Source: Bacillus spizizenii TU-B-10
Lineage (GTDB): Bacteria; Bacillota; Bacilli; Bacillales; Bacillaceae
DNA length: 64,000 bases
Reading direction: 5' to 3'
NCBI RefSeq assembly: GCF_000227465.1
Contig: NC_016047.1
Coordinates: forward strand, 325,001-389,000
The notes beneath the pieces are model-generated. The model made no database searches. It was given only the letters and a program-made list of their open reading frames with translations, and was not told where the DNA came from. Positions 8,576 through 19,235 of the stretch are shown here, in pieces (position 1 is the first letter of the stretch; every line of letters begins with the position of its first letter). The translations under genes and the position numbers were made by a program.

Positions 8576-9760
8576 ATGCGTCTGAATCGGCTATTTATCC
8601 GTACCCAGCTGATGGCACAGAACATATTCAATAGGAATGCGGCTGTTACACGCGAGAATACGTCTGAAAATACAGCAGCGGTGCTGGAAAAGGCATACAG
8701 CAGGCTTGAGTCACGATCTTCAAATGAGGGAATCAAACAGTTCAATTATTCTAAAACCAGCGTGGCGGGAAACAGCGGGACTTTCAGCAAAGTGTATCAA
8801 TCTGCGAATGATCGAACAGTGATAGATACAGGGGAGGAAACAGTGATTCAATCCAAGAACCCCTATGTATCTGAGAGTGATATCAGAATCAAAATACTAA
8901 ATGAAAAATACAGCAGGATGAATGCGATTAACAAAACGAAGTCTGATCCATTAGGCTATATAAAGGATAAGTATCAAAATGCAAAGTCTCCTTATTACAG
9001 AAGTGATCTGTCAGCTGCAGAAAGACAGGCTGCTTACGATAATGAAACAGAATGGCTATTCAAAGGTAAGGCCCAAAACTATAATCTGCAGGATGCCGCA
9101 TTTCGCAATGTCACGTTTAATGGGGAAGTGGAGGCTGAGAATGCTAAGGTGTATCAGCGAAGCCAGGTTAACCAGCAGCTGCAAGTGCTGTTGAACCGAA
9201 ACCATATTCACATTCCGCAGGGGACAGAGCTGACGTTTACGATTACGCCGATTGACTATAAGGTACAGGTGAGCGGGACAGGCGATCAGGCACTGATTGA
9301 GCAAATTGAGCAAGTGCTGCAATCTGGAGACAACAGCAAAGAGCTATTTTTACATATCATGAAAAGCCTAAGCGGTGATTCAACACAATTTTCCGAAGAG
9401 GCATATCAAAAGTATCAAGCTGCTCGTGAGATGTATGAAGTCACAGGCTATCATTTGAAGGATTTAGAAGTGATTGATGGGCGGTACGTAACGCCTGATG
9501 GACGTGACTTATTAGACGTATATAAAGAAGAGCTTGAAAAAGATCCTGTGCAAAAACAAACGGCTTCTTATGCTATATCCCACTATCGTTCAGAGCTCAG
9601 TAAAATGGCGAAAGCCGGGTATGATGCCATTCCGGATTTTATCCTATCAATTGATTACAGCAATGGATCTCTGAGAGATGTGGGGCAAAGCAAGAGCTAT
9701 GGCACCGGAGATACCGATTGGCTTAAGACATTAAGGCACCAAACGGGTGTGAATGATTAG
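8576..9760 (+). CDS. ybdO: Uncharacterised protein YbdO
   Basis: This is a 394-residue soluble protein without a signal peptide or membrane helix. It is hydrophilic and rich in Gln, Asn, Ser and Tyr. The C-terminal half (about 190-394) has a compact alpha/beta look and resembles the DUF4885 family known from Bacillus, from memory. The ATG at 8576 follows a strong AGGAGGG; the frame extends upstream to 8420, but that part overlaps the ybdN promoter and has no ribosome binding site. The last 80 residues contain I-D-Y-S-N-G-S. It is a single gene closed by a strong terminator. The function is unknown. Confidence 0.75.
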   Translation: MRLNRLFIRTQLMAQNIFNRNAAVTRENTSENTAAVLEKAYSRLESRSSNEGIKQFNYSKTSVAGNSGTFSKVYQSANDRTVIDTGEETVIQSKNPYVSESDIRIKILNEKYSRMNAINKTKSDPLGYIKDKYQNAKSPYYRSDLSAAERQAAYDNETEWLFKGKAQNYNLQDAAFRNVTFNGEVEAENAKVYQRSQVNQQLQVLLNRNHIHIPQGTELTFTITPIDYKVQVSGTGDQALIEQIEQVLQSGDNSKELFLHIMKSLSGDSTQFSEEAYQKYQAAREMYEVTGYHLKDLEVIDGRYVTPDGRDLLDVYKEELEKDPVQKQTASYAISHYRSELSKMAKAGYDAIPDFILSIDYSNGSLRDVGQSKSYGTGDTDWLKTLRHQTGVND

Positions 9761-9761
9761 A

Positions 9762-9793
9762 AAGCTGTTCATTGTGAACAGCTTATTTTTTAT
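9762..9793 (+). terminator. Terminator of ybdO
   Basis: A perfect 10-bp stem (AAGCTGTTCA with TGAACAGCTT) with a 3-base loop is followed by a T run. Confidence 0.85.
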
Positions 9794-9913
9794 GAGAATT
9801 TAAGGTAGAAATATGATATTCATATTTAAATCATTTCATTATATTTATATAAAATATTTTAAGCGAAGTTTTAATTAAAAACTCTGAATAATGTGTTTGC
9901 CTGAAAAAAACAA

Positions 9914-10083
9914 TTGTATTTTCTAGAGAAATTTATTATGATGAAATAAGTAATTTTGGAGATTATATAACAATTTTAAGTTTGAATTTTCTGATTGTTA
10001 TAACTGATTGGTGAGAAAGATGTGGAGGCAAGCAGGCCTGCTGTTTTCTCATTTTCGAGTATTTTGTAAGAGGGGGAAGAGGA
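9914..10083 (+). promoter_or_regulatory. ybxG promoter and structured leader
   Basis: A sigma-A promoter, TTGTAT (9914-9919) with a 17-bp spacer and TATGAT (9937-9942), would give a leader of about 135 bases. The leader holds a CodY-box-like sequence at 9985-9999 (12 of 15 to the consensus). Further on are an outer inverted repeat, GAGAAA (10013-10018) with TTTCTC (10045-10050), and an inner palindrome AGCAGGCCTGCT. The rest of the 9794-10083 gap is AT-rich with no gene. Confidence 0.55.
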
Positions 10084-11472
10084 ATGGCAAATAAAGAATT
10101 AAAGAGGGGCCTGGGCGCGCGTCATATTCAGATGATCGCCTTGGGCGGTACGATCGGTGTCGGCTTGTTTATGGGCTCAGCCAGCACCATTTCATGGACT
10201 GGCCCGTCTGTCCTTCTGGCTTATGCAATATGCGGAATTTTTATCTTTTTTATTATGCGTGCGATGGGTGAAATGCTGTATGTCGAACCGAGTACGGGTT
10301 CTTTTGCGACATTCGGCCATCAATATATTCATCCGCTGGCAGGTTATATGACAGCATGGAGCAACTGGTTCCAGTGGATTATCGTCGGCATGTCAGAAAT
10401 TATCGCTGTCGGTTCATATATGAAGTATTGGTTCCCGGATTTGCCTGCTTGGATACCTGGTATCGTGGCAATGGTGATTCTTGGTGCGGCGAACTTAATT
10501 TCTGTTAAGTCGTTTGGCGAGTTTGAATTTTGGTTTGCGATGATTAAAATCGTGACGATTATCTTGATGATTATTGCGGGATTCGGGATTATTTTCTTCG
10601 GGTTTGGCAACGGCGGAGATGCGATCGGCTTGTCGAACCTGTGGTCTCATGGAGGATTCTTTGCAGGCGGTTTCTCTGGATTCTTCTTTGCGCTGTCTCT
10701 CGTCATTGCGGCCTATCAAGGGGTTGAGCTGATCGGGATTACAGCCGGTGAAGCGAAGGACCCGCAAAACACGCTAAGAAGTGCGATTCAAAGTATTATC
10801 TGGCGTATTTTGATTTTCTACATTGGCGCTATTTTTGTAATCGTGACCGTGTATCCTTGGGATGAGCTCAACTCACTCGGAAGTCCGTTCGTGTCTACGT
10901 TCTCGAAAATCGGAATTACGGCAGCGGCCGGCATTATTAACTTTGTCGTCATTACTGCGGCAATGTCCGGCTGTAACAGCGGTATTTTCAGTGCAGGACG
11001 CATGCTTTATACACTGGGTGTAAATGGACAAGCACCGAAACTCTTTAAGAAGATTTCACGCAATGGTGTGCCGTTGTATGGGACAATTGCGGTGCTGATC
11101 GGTTTGGCTGTCGGTGTTGTGCTGAACTATATCGCGCCTCCGAAGATCTTTGTCTATGTATACAGTGCAAGTGTGCTGCCGGGCATGATTCCTTGGTTTA
11201 TCATTTTGATCAGCCACATCGGATTCAGAAAAGCGAAGGGTGCTGCATTAGATAAACATCCATTCAAAATGCCGTTTGCACCTTTCGCAAACTATGTGAC
11301 GATTGCTTTCTTGCTGATGGTTCTGGTCGGTATGTGGTTTAATGATGATACTCGTATCTCTCTGATTGTAGGCGTGATTTTCTTAGCGCTTGTGGTCATT
11401 AGTTATTATGTGTTTGGGATTGGCAAACGTACGCAGGCCAATTTGACCAAAAGCGGCCGAGCGGCTGAATAA
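10084..11472 (+). CDS. ybxG: Amino acid permease YbxG (APC family)
   Basis: This 462-residue permease has twelve predicted helices and belongs to the amino acid-polyamine-organocation superfamily, AAT group. Helix 1 carries the substrate-binding G-G-T-I-G-V-G-L-F motif at about 18-26. The conserved block [14 protein letters not shown] lies near 215-228. The tail is short and basic. In the AAT group such carriers take up amino acids with protons. The leader contains a CodY-like box and inverted repeats, pointing to nutrient control. GAGGGGGAAGAGG precedes the ATG. Confidence 0.85.
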   Translation: MANKELKRGLGARHIQMIALGGTIGVGLFMGSASTISWTGPSVLLAYAICGIFIFFIMRAMGEMLYVEPSTGSFATFGHQYIHPLAGYMTAWSNWFQWIIVGMSEIIAVGSYMKYWFPDLPAWIPGIVAMVILGAANLISVKSFGEFEFWFAMIKIVTIILMIIAGFGIIFFGFGNGGDAIGLSNLWSHGGFFAGGFSGFFFALSLVIAAYQGVELIGITAGEAKDPQNTLRSAIQSIIWRILIFYIGAIFVIVTVYPWDELNSLGSPFVSTFSKIGITAAAGIINFVVITAAMSGCNSGIFSAGRMLYTLGVNGQAPKLFKKISRNGVPLYGTIAVLIGLAVGVVLNYIAPPKIFVYVYSASVLPGMIPWFIILISHIGFRKAKGAALDKHPFKMPFAPFANYVTIAFLLMVLVGMWFNDDTRISLIVGVIFLALVVISYYVFGIGKRTQANLTKSGRAAE

Positions 11473-11478
11473 CCATAG

Positions 11479-11511
11479 AAAAAGAGACATTCACGGATGT
11501 CTCTTTTTTTA
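11479..11511 (+). terminator. Terminator of ybxG
   Basis: An 11-bp stem (AAAGAGACAT with ATGTCTCTTT) and a T run follow the stop within ten bases. Confidence 0.85.
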
Positions 11512-11584
11512 TTTTTCGTGTATGGATTTTCCCCATTTTAGCAAGCTATAGGATAAAGATAGCAGAAGGAAAGGTGTGCATAAA

Positions 11585-11833
11585 ATGGATGTTACACTCG
11601 GTTATTTGCGCGAATCACTTTCAAATCATCTTGAAAATGAAGTCTGCCAGCAGATTTGCAAGAAGATGCTGGCGAAGCGGTATGTGAATGAAGAGGAATT
11701 TGTAAAAGACTTAGATGACAATGAAATGTCTTTTTTGAACCATGTATTAGAAAAAGAAATTAAGTATGCGCAGAATGAACAGGATCAAAAACGGGCTAAG
11801 GAATTAAACGAGGTGTATGAATTACTGCTTTGA
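11585..11833 (+). CDS. csgA: Sporulation-specific protein CsgA
   Basis: This is an 82-residue acidic, helix-rich protein with two Cys-containing segments (V-C-Q-Q-I-C-K-K). It matches the forespore-expressed CsgA of B. subtilis in length and place. The frame opens three codons upstream, but ATG at 11585 has AAAGGTG at a fitting distance. ybxH follows within 15 bases, so the two form an operon. Forespore sigma-G control is known for the B. subtilis gene; I could not identify a convincing sigma-G promoter by eye. The molecular role is unknown. Confidence 0.75.
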   Translation: MDVTLGYLRESLSNHLENEVCQQICKKMLAKRYVNEEEFVKDLDDNEMSFLNHVLEKEIKYAQNEQDQKRAKELNEVYELLL

Positions 11834-11847
11834 AAGGCGGGGAAGAA

Positions 11848-12039
11848 ATGGGAGCAATTGAACGAAGCGGATATACATTTCAGCCGGAGTTTAGCGTCGT
11901 CCGACAAAATGGAGCCATCCATGTGTACCATCACGGAGAGTTTGTGGAAGAAATCGAATTTGAATTTAATGGGGAATATCCTGATCATGATTTGATTGAA
12001 GAGCTTGTGAATCATTATTGTTTCGAGCATGACATTTAG
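11848..12039 (+). CDS. ybxH: Small protein YbxH
   Basis: This is a 63-residue acidic protein. The sequence suggests a small beta-sheet: F-Q-P-E-F-S-V-V, then I-H-V-Y-H-H-G-E-F-V-E-E-I-E-F-E-F. It ends with a helix containing H-Y-C-F-E-H-D. ATG at 11848 is chosen over 11830 because GGCGGGG lies in front of it. It follows csgA in the same operon, so sporulation expression is likely. The function is unknown. Confidence 0.7.
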   Translation: MGAIERSGYTFQPEFSVVRQNGAIHVYHHGEFVEEIEFEFNGEYPDHDLIEELVNHYCFEHDI

Positions 12040-12062
12040 AGCCCTGCCTTGGGCTCCTTCAT
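12039..12062. terminator. Weak hairpin after ybxH
   Basis: A GAGCCC/GGGCTC stem with a 6-base loop overlaps the ybxH stop. The U-run is imperfect, so termination may be partial. It lies between the convergent ybxH and ybxI. Confidence 0.45.
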
Positions 12063-12866
12063 TTATGATGTGATCAGGCCATACTTTTTCAGGATATTCA
12101 CTGTGATGTTTTTGGCTTTTGTACCGGAATCATCGACATTGGTGACAAAAATATACGAGCCATGCTCTGTTTTGATGAATCCGACAAACCAGCCTAATCC
12201 CATATCTGTCAGGCGGGTTCCGGTTTTTCCGTAGAGCGTGTAGTGATCTCCTTCCTCTTGAATCATCATGCGCTTGACGGTTTTCATCACCGATTTGTCA
12301 AATGGAAGCTCCTCTTTTACAAGCTTCTCCAAAAAGGCCTCTTGTTCCAGCGGAGATATTGTTAGCGAGCTTTGCAGCCAAAACTGGTCGATCCCCCCGC
12401 TGATATCCTTATTGCCGTATGACAGAGTATGAAGCCATGTTTTCATCCTTTCATCACCGATATCTCTCGCTAATGCTTGATAATACCAGATGGCGGATTC
12501 CCGCATGGCCGAGCCTAGCGTATGGTCGCGGTTCCATGATTCGAATTCGCGCTTGACCCCGTCCCACCGTTTGACATCGTATTCATCCCGAACAGCTTTT
12601 ACCTGTAACCCGATTAAGGCGTTCACGACTTTAAAGGTGGACTGCGGAGTTTGTCTTTTGTTTGCCCGTTCTCTGTTGTAGACAAAGGTCTTGTCCTTTT
12701 GCACATCGTGAAGAATGAAGGTTCCGTCCGTATCCTTGAATTCGTCATCGACATTCATTTGGCCGACATTCAGATGTTTTTCATGGGCAGACGATGATGC
12801 GTGAACGGAAAAGCCGCCGATCCCTGCAATACTCAACACAAGCACAACATATATCCATTTCTTCAT
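12063..12866 (-). CDS. ybxI: Class D beta-lactamase-like protein YbxI
   Basis: This 267-residue exported protein has a signal peptide (cleavage after V-H-A near residue 23) and the class D penicilloyl-serine fold. The motifs are S76-T-F-K79, Y-G-N near 150 and K-T-G near 215 in L-Y-G-K-T-G-T. In class D enzymes the motif-1 Lys is carboxylated. The B. subtilis homologue has been reported to have only weak beta-lactamase activity, so a sensor or vestigial role is possible. The sequence is intact. Upstream lies a divergent spacer before cypC. Confidence 0.85.
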   Translation of the reverse strand: MKKWIYVVLVLSIAGIGGFSVHASSSAHEKHLNVGQMNVDDEFKDTDGTFILHDVQKDKTFVYNRERANKRQTPQSTFKVVNALIGLQVKAVRDEYDVKRWDGVKREFESWNRDHTLGSAMRESAIWYYQALARDIGDERMKTWLHTLSYGNKDISGGIDQFWLQSSLTISPLEQEAFLEKLVKEELPFDKSVMKTVKRMMIQEEGDHYTLYGKTGTRLTDMGLGWFVGFIKTEHGSYIFVTNVDDSGTKAKNITVNILKKYGLITS

Positions 12867-13016
12867 TTTGTTCCCCCTTTGTTTTGATCAACTACCTTTT
12901 CTCTATTTCTTTTGTTCTTCCTTTGAAAAATAAGAAAAAAGCGCTTAAATTTGGTTTTGTAAACAAATACTGTTACTGGGTTTATATTCGGAAGATAACG
13001 TGAAAATAGAGGGTAA

Positions 13017-14291
<1,275 letters not shown>

Positions 14292-14294
14292 ATA

Positions 14295-14332
14295 TAAAAG
14301 CTCTCTTCCTTATCGAAGAGAGCTTTTTCATT
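14295..14332. terminator. Bidirectional terminator between cypC and ybyB
   Basis: A long stem (AAAAGCTCTCTTC with GAAGAGAGCTTTTT), 6-base loop, separates convergent genes. Confidence 0.88.
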
Positions 14333-14591
14333 ACTTCTTTTTTTCATCGTAATATTGCACGGGATACATAGAGCCTTCGGATACCATTTTGTTGTCCTCA
14401 ATATCTTGCGGGTGCGGATGTCCTGCTTTATCGACTGGGAACGTTTCCATATCCGGCTGTTTGGTCATTTTCATTTTCATGCTGTGAATGAATTCTCTAG
14501 CTTTTTGGCGATTTGACGGGTCTTTTAATAGATAAGAAGTGATGCCGACGGTTGAAACAGCGAGACCTGAAAGTAACAGTTTTTGTTTCAT
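14331..14591 (-). CDS. ybyB: Small protein YbyB
   Basis: This 86-residue protein has a short hydrophobic N-terminus (L-L-L-S-G-L-A-V-S-T-V-G) that could be a membrane anchor. A basic helix (K-M-K-M-T-K) and an acidic, Pro/His-containing tail with H-P-H-P-Q-D-I-E-D follow. It matches B. subtilis YbyB in place and size. AAAGGAG lies before the ATG. The function is unknown. Confidence 0.7.
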   Translation of the reverse strand: MKQKLLLSGLAVSTVGITSYLLKDPSNRQKAREFIHSMKMKMTKQPDMETFPVDKAGHPHPQDIEDNKMVSEGSMYPVQYYDEKKK

Positions 14592-14960
14592 GGTGATACT
14601 CCTTTCTATTTTAAGAGTAGTGTTTCCTGTATCATTCCCGTTTTGGGTATGGCTAAACCTTTGCCAATTTTCTTAGGGAAGCCGTTCAGCGGCTGTGCCT
14701 GCTATTCTTTGGGCAGGTATACTGAAAGCTCTGTGGGAAAGAATAACTGTGATGAGAAAACCTTGCGCTATCACGCAAGGTTTTTTGTAGTCGATTGGTC
14801 ATGTTCATCGCAAAAATGTTACACCAATGTAAACGTTTAATAGGACCATAAGGCTTATTGTTAAGTTATTGTAAATTAAGCGGATGTTTTATTTACAATC
14901 ATCTGAACTTGAAACATAATCGAAGAGAGTTTGCTGAATAATGTCTAAACAGAGGTGAAC
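14592..14960. other. Intergenic region with an orphan terminator
   Basis: No gene is supported in this stretch. A weak + frame (14583-14840) has no ribosome binding site. A strong terminator at 14757-14786 follows about 160 bases of sequence with no gene in it, so a short transcript could end there, or it may remain from a lost gene (strain 168 has amino acid transporter ybeC about here, from memory). The final 130 bases are AT-rich and contain the promoter of the Na/Pi cotransporter gene. Confidence 0.45.
14757..14786 (+). terminator. Orphan rho-independent terminator
   Basis: A 9-bp stem (AACCTTGCG with CGCAAGGTT) is followed by six T. No coding gene on the + strand lies directly upstream. 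Confidence 0.7.
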
Positions 14961-16592
14961 ATGTTGGCGATTGACATACAAACATTACTGTTCGAATTTC
15001 TCGGGGGTCTCGGTATTTTCCTGATTGGGATTAAGTTCATGGGAGACGGACTTCAGAAATCGGCTGGAGATAGATTAAGAAATATTTTAGACCGTTTTAC
15101 AAGCAATCCGCTAATGGGCGTATTGGCTGGGATTATTGTGACGGTTTTGATTCAGAGCAGTTCCGGAACCACGGTTATCACCGTTGGGCTTGTCAGTGCG
15201 GGCTTTATGACGCTTCGCCAGGCCATTGGCGTCATTATGGGAGCCAATATTGGAACAACGGTTACCGCGTTTATTATCGGAATCGATATAGGGGCCTATG
15301 CGTTGCCGATTATTGCTGTCGGCGGATTTTTACTGTTTTTCTTTAAACATAAAAATGTACAAAACGCGGGTCAGATAGTGTTTGGGTTCGGGGCTCTGTT
15401 TTATGGGCTGGAGTTAATGAGCGGCGGCATGAAACCGCTCCGTTCACTTGAGGCCTTTCATGATTTAACGGTTAGTATGAGCTCCAATCCGGTTCTAGGT
15501 GTTGCCATTGGGACTTTGTTTACGGTTCTCGTGCAAAGCTCCAGCGCCACGATTGGTATCCTGCAAGGTTTATTTTCAGATGGTCTAATTGATATTAACG
15601 GTGCGCTGCCGGTGTTATTCGGTGACAATATCGGAACGACGATCACCGCGGTTCTTGCGTCTTTAGGTGCATCTGTCGCAGCGAGACGTGCTGCGGCCAC
15701 TCATGTGCTGTTTAACCTTATCGGGACAACGATTTTCCTGATTTTGCTTAAACCATTCACAGCATTGATCTTATCGCTTCAGACATCGATTGGGCTTGAT
15801 CCGAAGATGACGATTGCATTCGCACACGGAATCTTTAATACGACCAATACGATTATACAGCTTCCTTTTGTCGGGATATTGGCTTTGATCGTAACAAAAC
15901 TGATTCCGGGCAAGGATTCAATGGTCGAATACAAGTCGCATCTTGATCCGATTTTTATCGAGCAATCCCCATCTATTGCTCTTGGACAAGCAAAAGAAGA
16001 AGTGCTGCAAATGGGGAATTTTGCGGTGCAGGGGCTGGAAGTTACAAAACAGTTTTTAGTGACAAAACAGCCAAAATACGCGGCAAATGCTTATCAGATA
16101 GAGGATGCGGTTAACAATCTTGATCGGAAAATTACCGATTATTTGATCGAGCTTTCTTCAAGTTCTCTTTCAGAGCACGAGTCTGAGGAGCATCATATGC
16201 TGATGGATACCGTCAGAGACATTGAAAGAATCGGCGACCACTTCGAAAATGTAATTGAACTGATTGAATATCAGCAGGCGCATCGTGTGGTTATCACTGA
16301 ATCTGCCATGGCGGATTTAACGGAAATGATGGATTTGACGATTTCTACTGTGAAAGCGTCCATGGAAGCATTGCACCACAATGATGTGAAGATAGCTGAG
16401 CAAGTCATTGAAAAAGAAGATGAAATTGACAAAATGGAACGGAAGCTTCGCAAAAAGCATATTATCCGTCTGAATGAAGGGCTGTGCACCGGACAAGCGG
16501 GCATCGTCTTTGTCGATATGATCAGCAACCTTGAGCGTATCGGCGATCATGCGGTGAATATTGCAGAAGCTGTTATTGGTGAAAATCGATAA
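14961..16592 (+). CDS. Na+/phosphate cotransporter with PhoU-like domain (NptA type)
   Basis: This 543-residue protein has two Na/Pi-cotransporter repeats, each marked by the Q-S-S-S signature (Q-S-S-S-G-T-T near 58 and Q-S-S-S-A-T near 192). Eight or more helices run to about residue 325. A cytoplasmic PhoU-like four-helix domain (about 350-543) carries two R-I-G-D-H motifs. It should import phosphate with sodium in the membrane. ATG at 14961 is five bases after AGAGG. It is a single gene with its own terminator. In strain 168 I recall a different transporter, ybeC, here, so this may be a strain-specific replacement. Confidence 0.85.
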   Translation: MLAIDIQTLLFEFLGGLGIFLIGIKFMGDGLQKSAGDRLRNILDRFTSNPLMGVLAGIIVTVLIQSSSGTTVITVGLVSAGFMTLRQAIGVIMGANIGTTVTAFIIGIDIGAYALPIIAVGGFLLFFFKHKNVQNAGQIVFGFGALFYGLELMSGGMKPLRSLEAFHDLTVSMSSNPVLGVAIGTLFTVLVQSSSATIGILQGLFSDGLIDINGALPVLFGDNIGTTITAVLASLGASVAARRAAATHVLFNLIGTTIFLILLKPFTALILSLQTSIGLDPKMTIAFAHGIFNTTNTIIQLPFVGILALIVTKLIPGKDSMVEYKSHLDPIFIEQSPSIALGQAKEEVLQMGNFAVQGLEVTKQFLVTKQPKYAANAYQIEDAVNNLDRKITDYLIELSSSSLSEHESEEHHMLMDTVRDIERIGDHFENVIELIEYQQAHRVVITESAMADLTEMMDLTISTVKASMEALHHNDVKIAEQVIEKEDEIDKMERKLRKKHIIRLNEGLCTGQAGIVFVDMISNLERIGDHAVNIAEAVIGENR

Positions 16593-16593
16593 G

Positions 16594-16629
16594 AAAAAGC
16601 TGAGAATCCTAAGATTCTCAGCTTTTTTT
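16594..16629. terminator. Bidirectional terminator between the Na/Pi gene and glpQ
   Basis: A 13-bp stem (AGCTGAGAATC with GATTCTCAGCT) has a 4-base loop, with a T run on the right and an A run on the left. Confidence 0.9.
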
Positions 16630-17508
16630 GTAGTCTTTTTTAACGTGCTGGAAGACATCGGGGTAGTTTGTAAACACTCCTGTCACTCCCCAGTCAAGCA
16701 GGCGGCGCATATCTGCTTCTGTATTGACCGTGTAAGGATGAAGCAGGAGGCCATGGCTGCGGATCATACTGACGTTTTCTGCATTTAGCGCTTTATAATC
16801 TGGACCCGCGCCGACAGCGTATGTTTTGATTTCGTCCAGGTCAGCATCTGTCATTGACGCCATTTGTTTGGCTTCCAGCAATTGAACGGTTGGCAGGTTT
16901 GGCTGTAATTGATGGACTTTTACCAGGCTTTCTTTGCTGAACGATTGAATCATCACTTGACCGCGCTTAGCATGTTTGCCTAGTAATTTATGTTTCTGTA
17001 AAGAAGCGATCAGTTTTTCTTCCATGCCTGGGTAGGTGTCAGGCGATTTTGTTTCAATGTAGTAGTTCGCGTGTTTTCCAAAACGGTCTAATACCTCGTC
17101 TAATGTAGGAACTTTAAGGCCGGCGTACTGCGGCTTTGCTTTTTCCGGATAGGCTTTATTAAACCAAGAACCGGCGTCAAGTTTCTTAATGTCTGCGAGC
17201 GTATGGTCTTTCACCCAGCCCGTTCCGTTTGTGGTGCGGTCCAGTTTTTCATCGTGCATGACAATCAGTTTGCCGTCTTTTGTCATTTGCAGATCCAACT
17301 CAATATAATCTGCTTTCATTTTCTGAGCGGTTTCGTAAGAAAGGATCGTGTGCTCAGGCACATATCCGGAAGCCCCTCTGTGCGCGACCGTCAGGATACG
17401 GTCAGGTGACAGCAGGTTTCCTTTTGACGCTGCCGACACTGGTGTTACCATAAATGAGAGTAAGCCCAGCGACAGAAGAACCAAGGCTAGTATTCTATTT
17501 TTTCGCAT
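16618..17508 (-). CDS. glpQ: Secreted glycerophosphodiester phosphodiesterase GlpQ
   Basis: This 296-residue enzyme hydrolyses glycerophosphodiesters, including those from teichoic acid and phospholipid breakdown, to glycerol-3-phosphate and an alcohol outside the cell. The signal peptide ends at V-S-A-A-S near 29. The catalytic motif H-R-G-A-S-G is near 43. Metal ligands E and D lie in Y-I-E-L-D-L near 70 and H-D-E near 85. The gene is downstream of glpT on the same strand, which imports the product. Control is through the GlpP leader of glpT. Confidence 0.93.
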   Translation of the reverse strand: MRKNRILALVLLSLGLLSFMVTPVSAASKGNLLSPDRILTVAHRGASGYVPEHTILSYETAQKMKADYIELDLQMTKDGKLIVMHDEKLDRTTNGTGWVKDHTLADIKKLDAGSWFNKAYPEKAKPQYAGLKVPTLDEVLDRFGKHANYYIETKSPDTYPGMEEKLIASLQKHKLLGKHAKRGQVMIQSFSKESLVKVHQLQPNLPTVQLLEAKQMASMTDADLDEIKTYAVGAGPDYKALNAENVSMIRSHGLLLHPYTVNTEADMRRLLDWGVTGVFTNYPDVFQHVKKDYKKS

Positions 17509-17606
17509 GATTTCTCCTCCTTATAGATAAACAGTACCTGTCTTTCATATTAAAAAAATGATGTAAACGGCGTGTTAGAAAATGATTAATCTTTTATGTT
17601 TCTTTC

Positions 17607-18941
17607 TTAAACGTGCTCCGCCCGTTTTCCTGTATTCCATGTCAGAGCCAAGAAGACGATAGCAAGAATGCAGGAAGAAATCAGCATGATAAAGCCGCCG
17701 TTCCAATCAAACTGGTCAACGACAAAGCCCATAATGGCGTTTGCGAAGGCAGATCCGCCAATGTATCCGAAAAATCCGGTCAAACCGGCTGCAGTTCCTG
17801 CCGCTTTTTTCGGCGCGAGATCAATTGCTTGCAGGCCGATCAGCATAACAGGTCCGTAGATTAAGAAGCCAATGCTGATCAGGGCGATGTTGTCTACGAG
17901 CGGATGGCCCGCGGGATTCAGCCAATACACCAATACGGCAATGAATACGCCCGCCATAAACAAGACGCCTGCCGGTGCCCGGCGGCTTTTGAAGAATCGG
18001 TCACTGATCCAACCGCACAGGATCGTTCCCGGTATGCCGGCGTATTCGTAGAGAAAATACGACCAGCGCGAATCTTCAGGAGAAAAGCCTTTTGCTTCTG
18101 TTAAGTAAGTAGGCGCCCAGTCAACCACGCCGTACCGCACAAAATAAACAAATACATTGGCAAACGCGATGTACCAAAGAAATTTATTGTTCAGCACATA
18201 TTGAAAAAGAATTTCTTTTGTTGTTAATTCTTTTTCCTGATTTTTAAAAGCGTGTTTTGGATAGTCATTCCGATACTCTTCAATTGGCGGGAGTCCGCAG
18301 GATTGAGGCGTATCGCGAACCAATAAAACAATCAAAAATGAAATGATAATGGCGATGATGGCAGGGAAGAAAAACACGCTTTTCCAGGTCACGAACATCG
18401 CGATGCCAAGAGTAACAAGCGGTGCAAGAATCCCGCCACCTATGTTATGGGCGACATTCCAGATCGACATTTTGGTGCCCCGTTCACTAATGGAAAACCA
18501 ATGGGCCATCGTCCTTCCGCACGGCGGCCAGCCCATTCCTTGAAACCATCCGTTGATAAACATAAAGATAAACATGATGGTGACGCTCGAAGTCACCCAA
18601 GGCATTGAAACAAATAGGATATTAACAATTGCTGATAAAAATAGGCCTGTCGCGAGAAAATACCTCGGATTACAGCGGTCAGACACCATGCCCATGATGA
18701 ATTTGCTGAAGCCGTATGCAATGGACACAGCGGCCAGCACCAATCCCAGTTCCGTTTTTGAAAACCCTTGTTCCTGCAGATAAGGAATGGCGAAGGCAAA
18801 GTTTTTCCGCAGCAGGTAGTAGCCTGCATAGCCAATGAAAATACCAATGAATACTTGCAGCCTGAGCCGTTTGTAAGCCGCATCCATCTTTGAATCGTCC
18901 AGTCTCTCAATGTGAGGAGCCGGTTTAAATATATTAAGCAT
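17607..18941 (-). CDS. glpT: Glycerol-3-phosphate transporter GlpT
   Basis: This 444-residue, twelve-helix antiporter of the organophosphate:Pi family exchanges glycerol-3-phosphate for phosphate. The binding Arg of helix 1 lies in Y-Y-L-L-R-K-N-F near 45. The family signature G-M-G-W-P-P-C-G-R is near 135-143. ATG at 18941 is preferred because AAAGGGGG precedes it; the frame opens three codons earlier. Downstream is glpQ, forming the glpT-glpQ operon. The leader carries a terminator that GlpP antitermination would open, and a cre-like site lies further upstream. Confidence 0.93.
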   Translation of the reverse strand: MLNIFKPAPHIERLDDSKMDAAYKRLRLQVFIGIFIGYAGYYLLRKNFAFAIPYLQEQGFSKTELGLVLAAVSIAYGFSKFIMGMVSDRCNPRYFLATGLFLSAIVNILFVSMPWVTSSVTIMFIFMFINGWFQGMGWPPCGRTMAHWFSISERGTKMSIWNVAHNIGGGILAPLVTLGIAMFVTWKSVFFFPAIIAIIISFLIVLLVRDTPQSCGLPPIEEYRNDYPKHAFKNQEKELTTKEILFQYVLNNKFLWYIAFANVFVYFVRYGVVDWAPTYLTEAKGFSPEDSRWSYFLYEYAGIPGTILCGWISDRFFKSRRAPAGVLFMAGVFIAVLVYWLNPAGHPLVDNIALISIGFLIYGPVMLIGLQAIDLAPKKAAGTAAGLTGFFGYIGGSAFANAIMGFVVDQFDWNGGFIMLISSCILAIVFLALTWNTGKRAEHV

Positions 18942-18993
18942 CAAAATCATCCCCCTTTGCTGTTAGTGCTGGATGTGTGGCGTGCCTCCTTTC

Positions 18994-19053
18994 TGAAAAA
19001 CAAAAAGAGCCAGAAAACACCCCTTGTCAAAAAGGGGTTTGATTCCTGGCTCT
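18994..19053 (-). promoter_or_regulatory. glpT leader terminator, target of GlpP antitermination
   Basis: On the minus strand a long stem (outer arms AGAGCCAG with CTGGCTCT, inner arms ACCCCTT with AAGGGGT) ends in a U-rich run about 55 bases before the glpT start. Such a leader terminator, opened by the glycerol-3-phosphate-bound GlpP protein, is established for the B. subtilis glp operons. Confidence 0.8.
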
Positions 19054-19084
19054 CCTCATCTCCATCCAAGCTATTAACTTATCA

Positions 19085-19098
19085 TGATAGCGCTTTCT
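19085..19098. promoter_or_regulatory. cre-like CcpA site upstream of glpT
   Basis: TGATAGCGCTTTCT matches the cre consensus at 12 of 14 positions and lies just upstream of the glpT leader, fitting glucose repression of the operon. Confidence 0.6.
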
Positions 19099-19235
19099 TA
19101 AATTATCATAGTCCGGGGTGAATGTAAACGGGTAATTTTCAAATTGGATCTTGAAAAAAGTGAATATTATCCTTTTCATATTGCAGTTATGTTTTTTTAC
19201 GAGCCGCATAAAAATCTGGAGGGAGGCTGTTGCAG

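Noticed and set aside
14583..14840. 85-codon + frame after ybyB
   Set aside because: No ribosome site; it overlaps the ybyB start region and a terminator.
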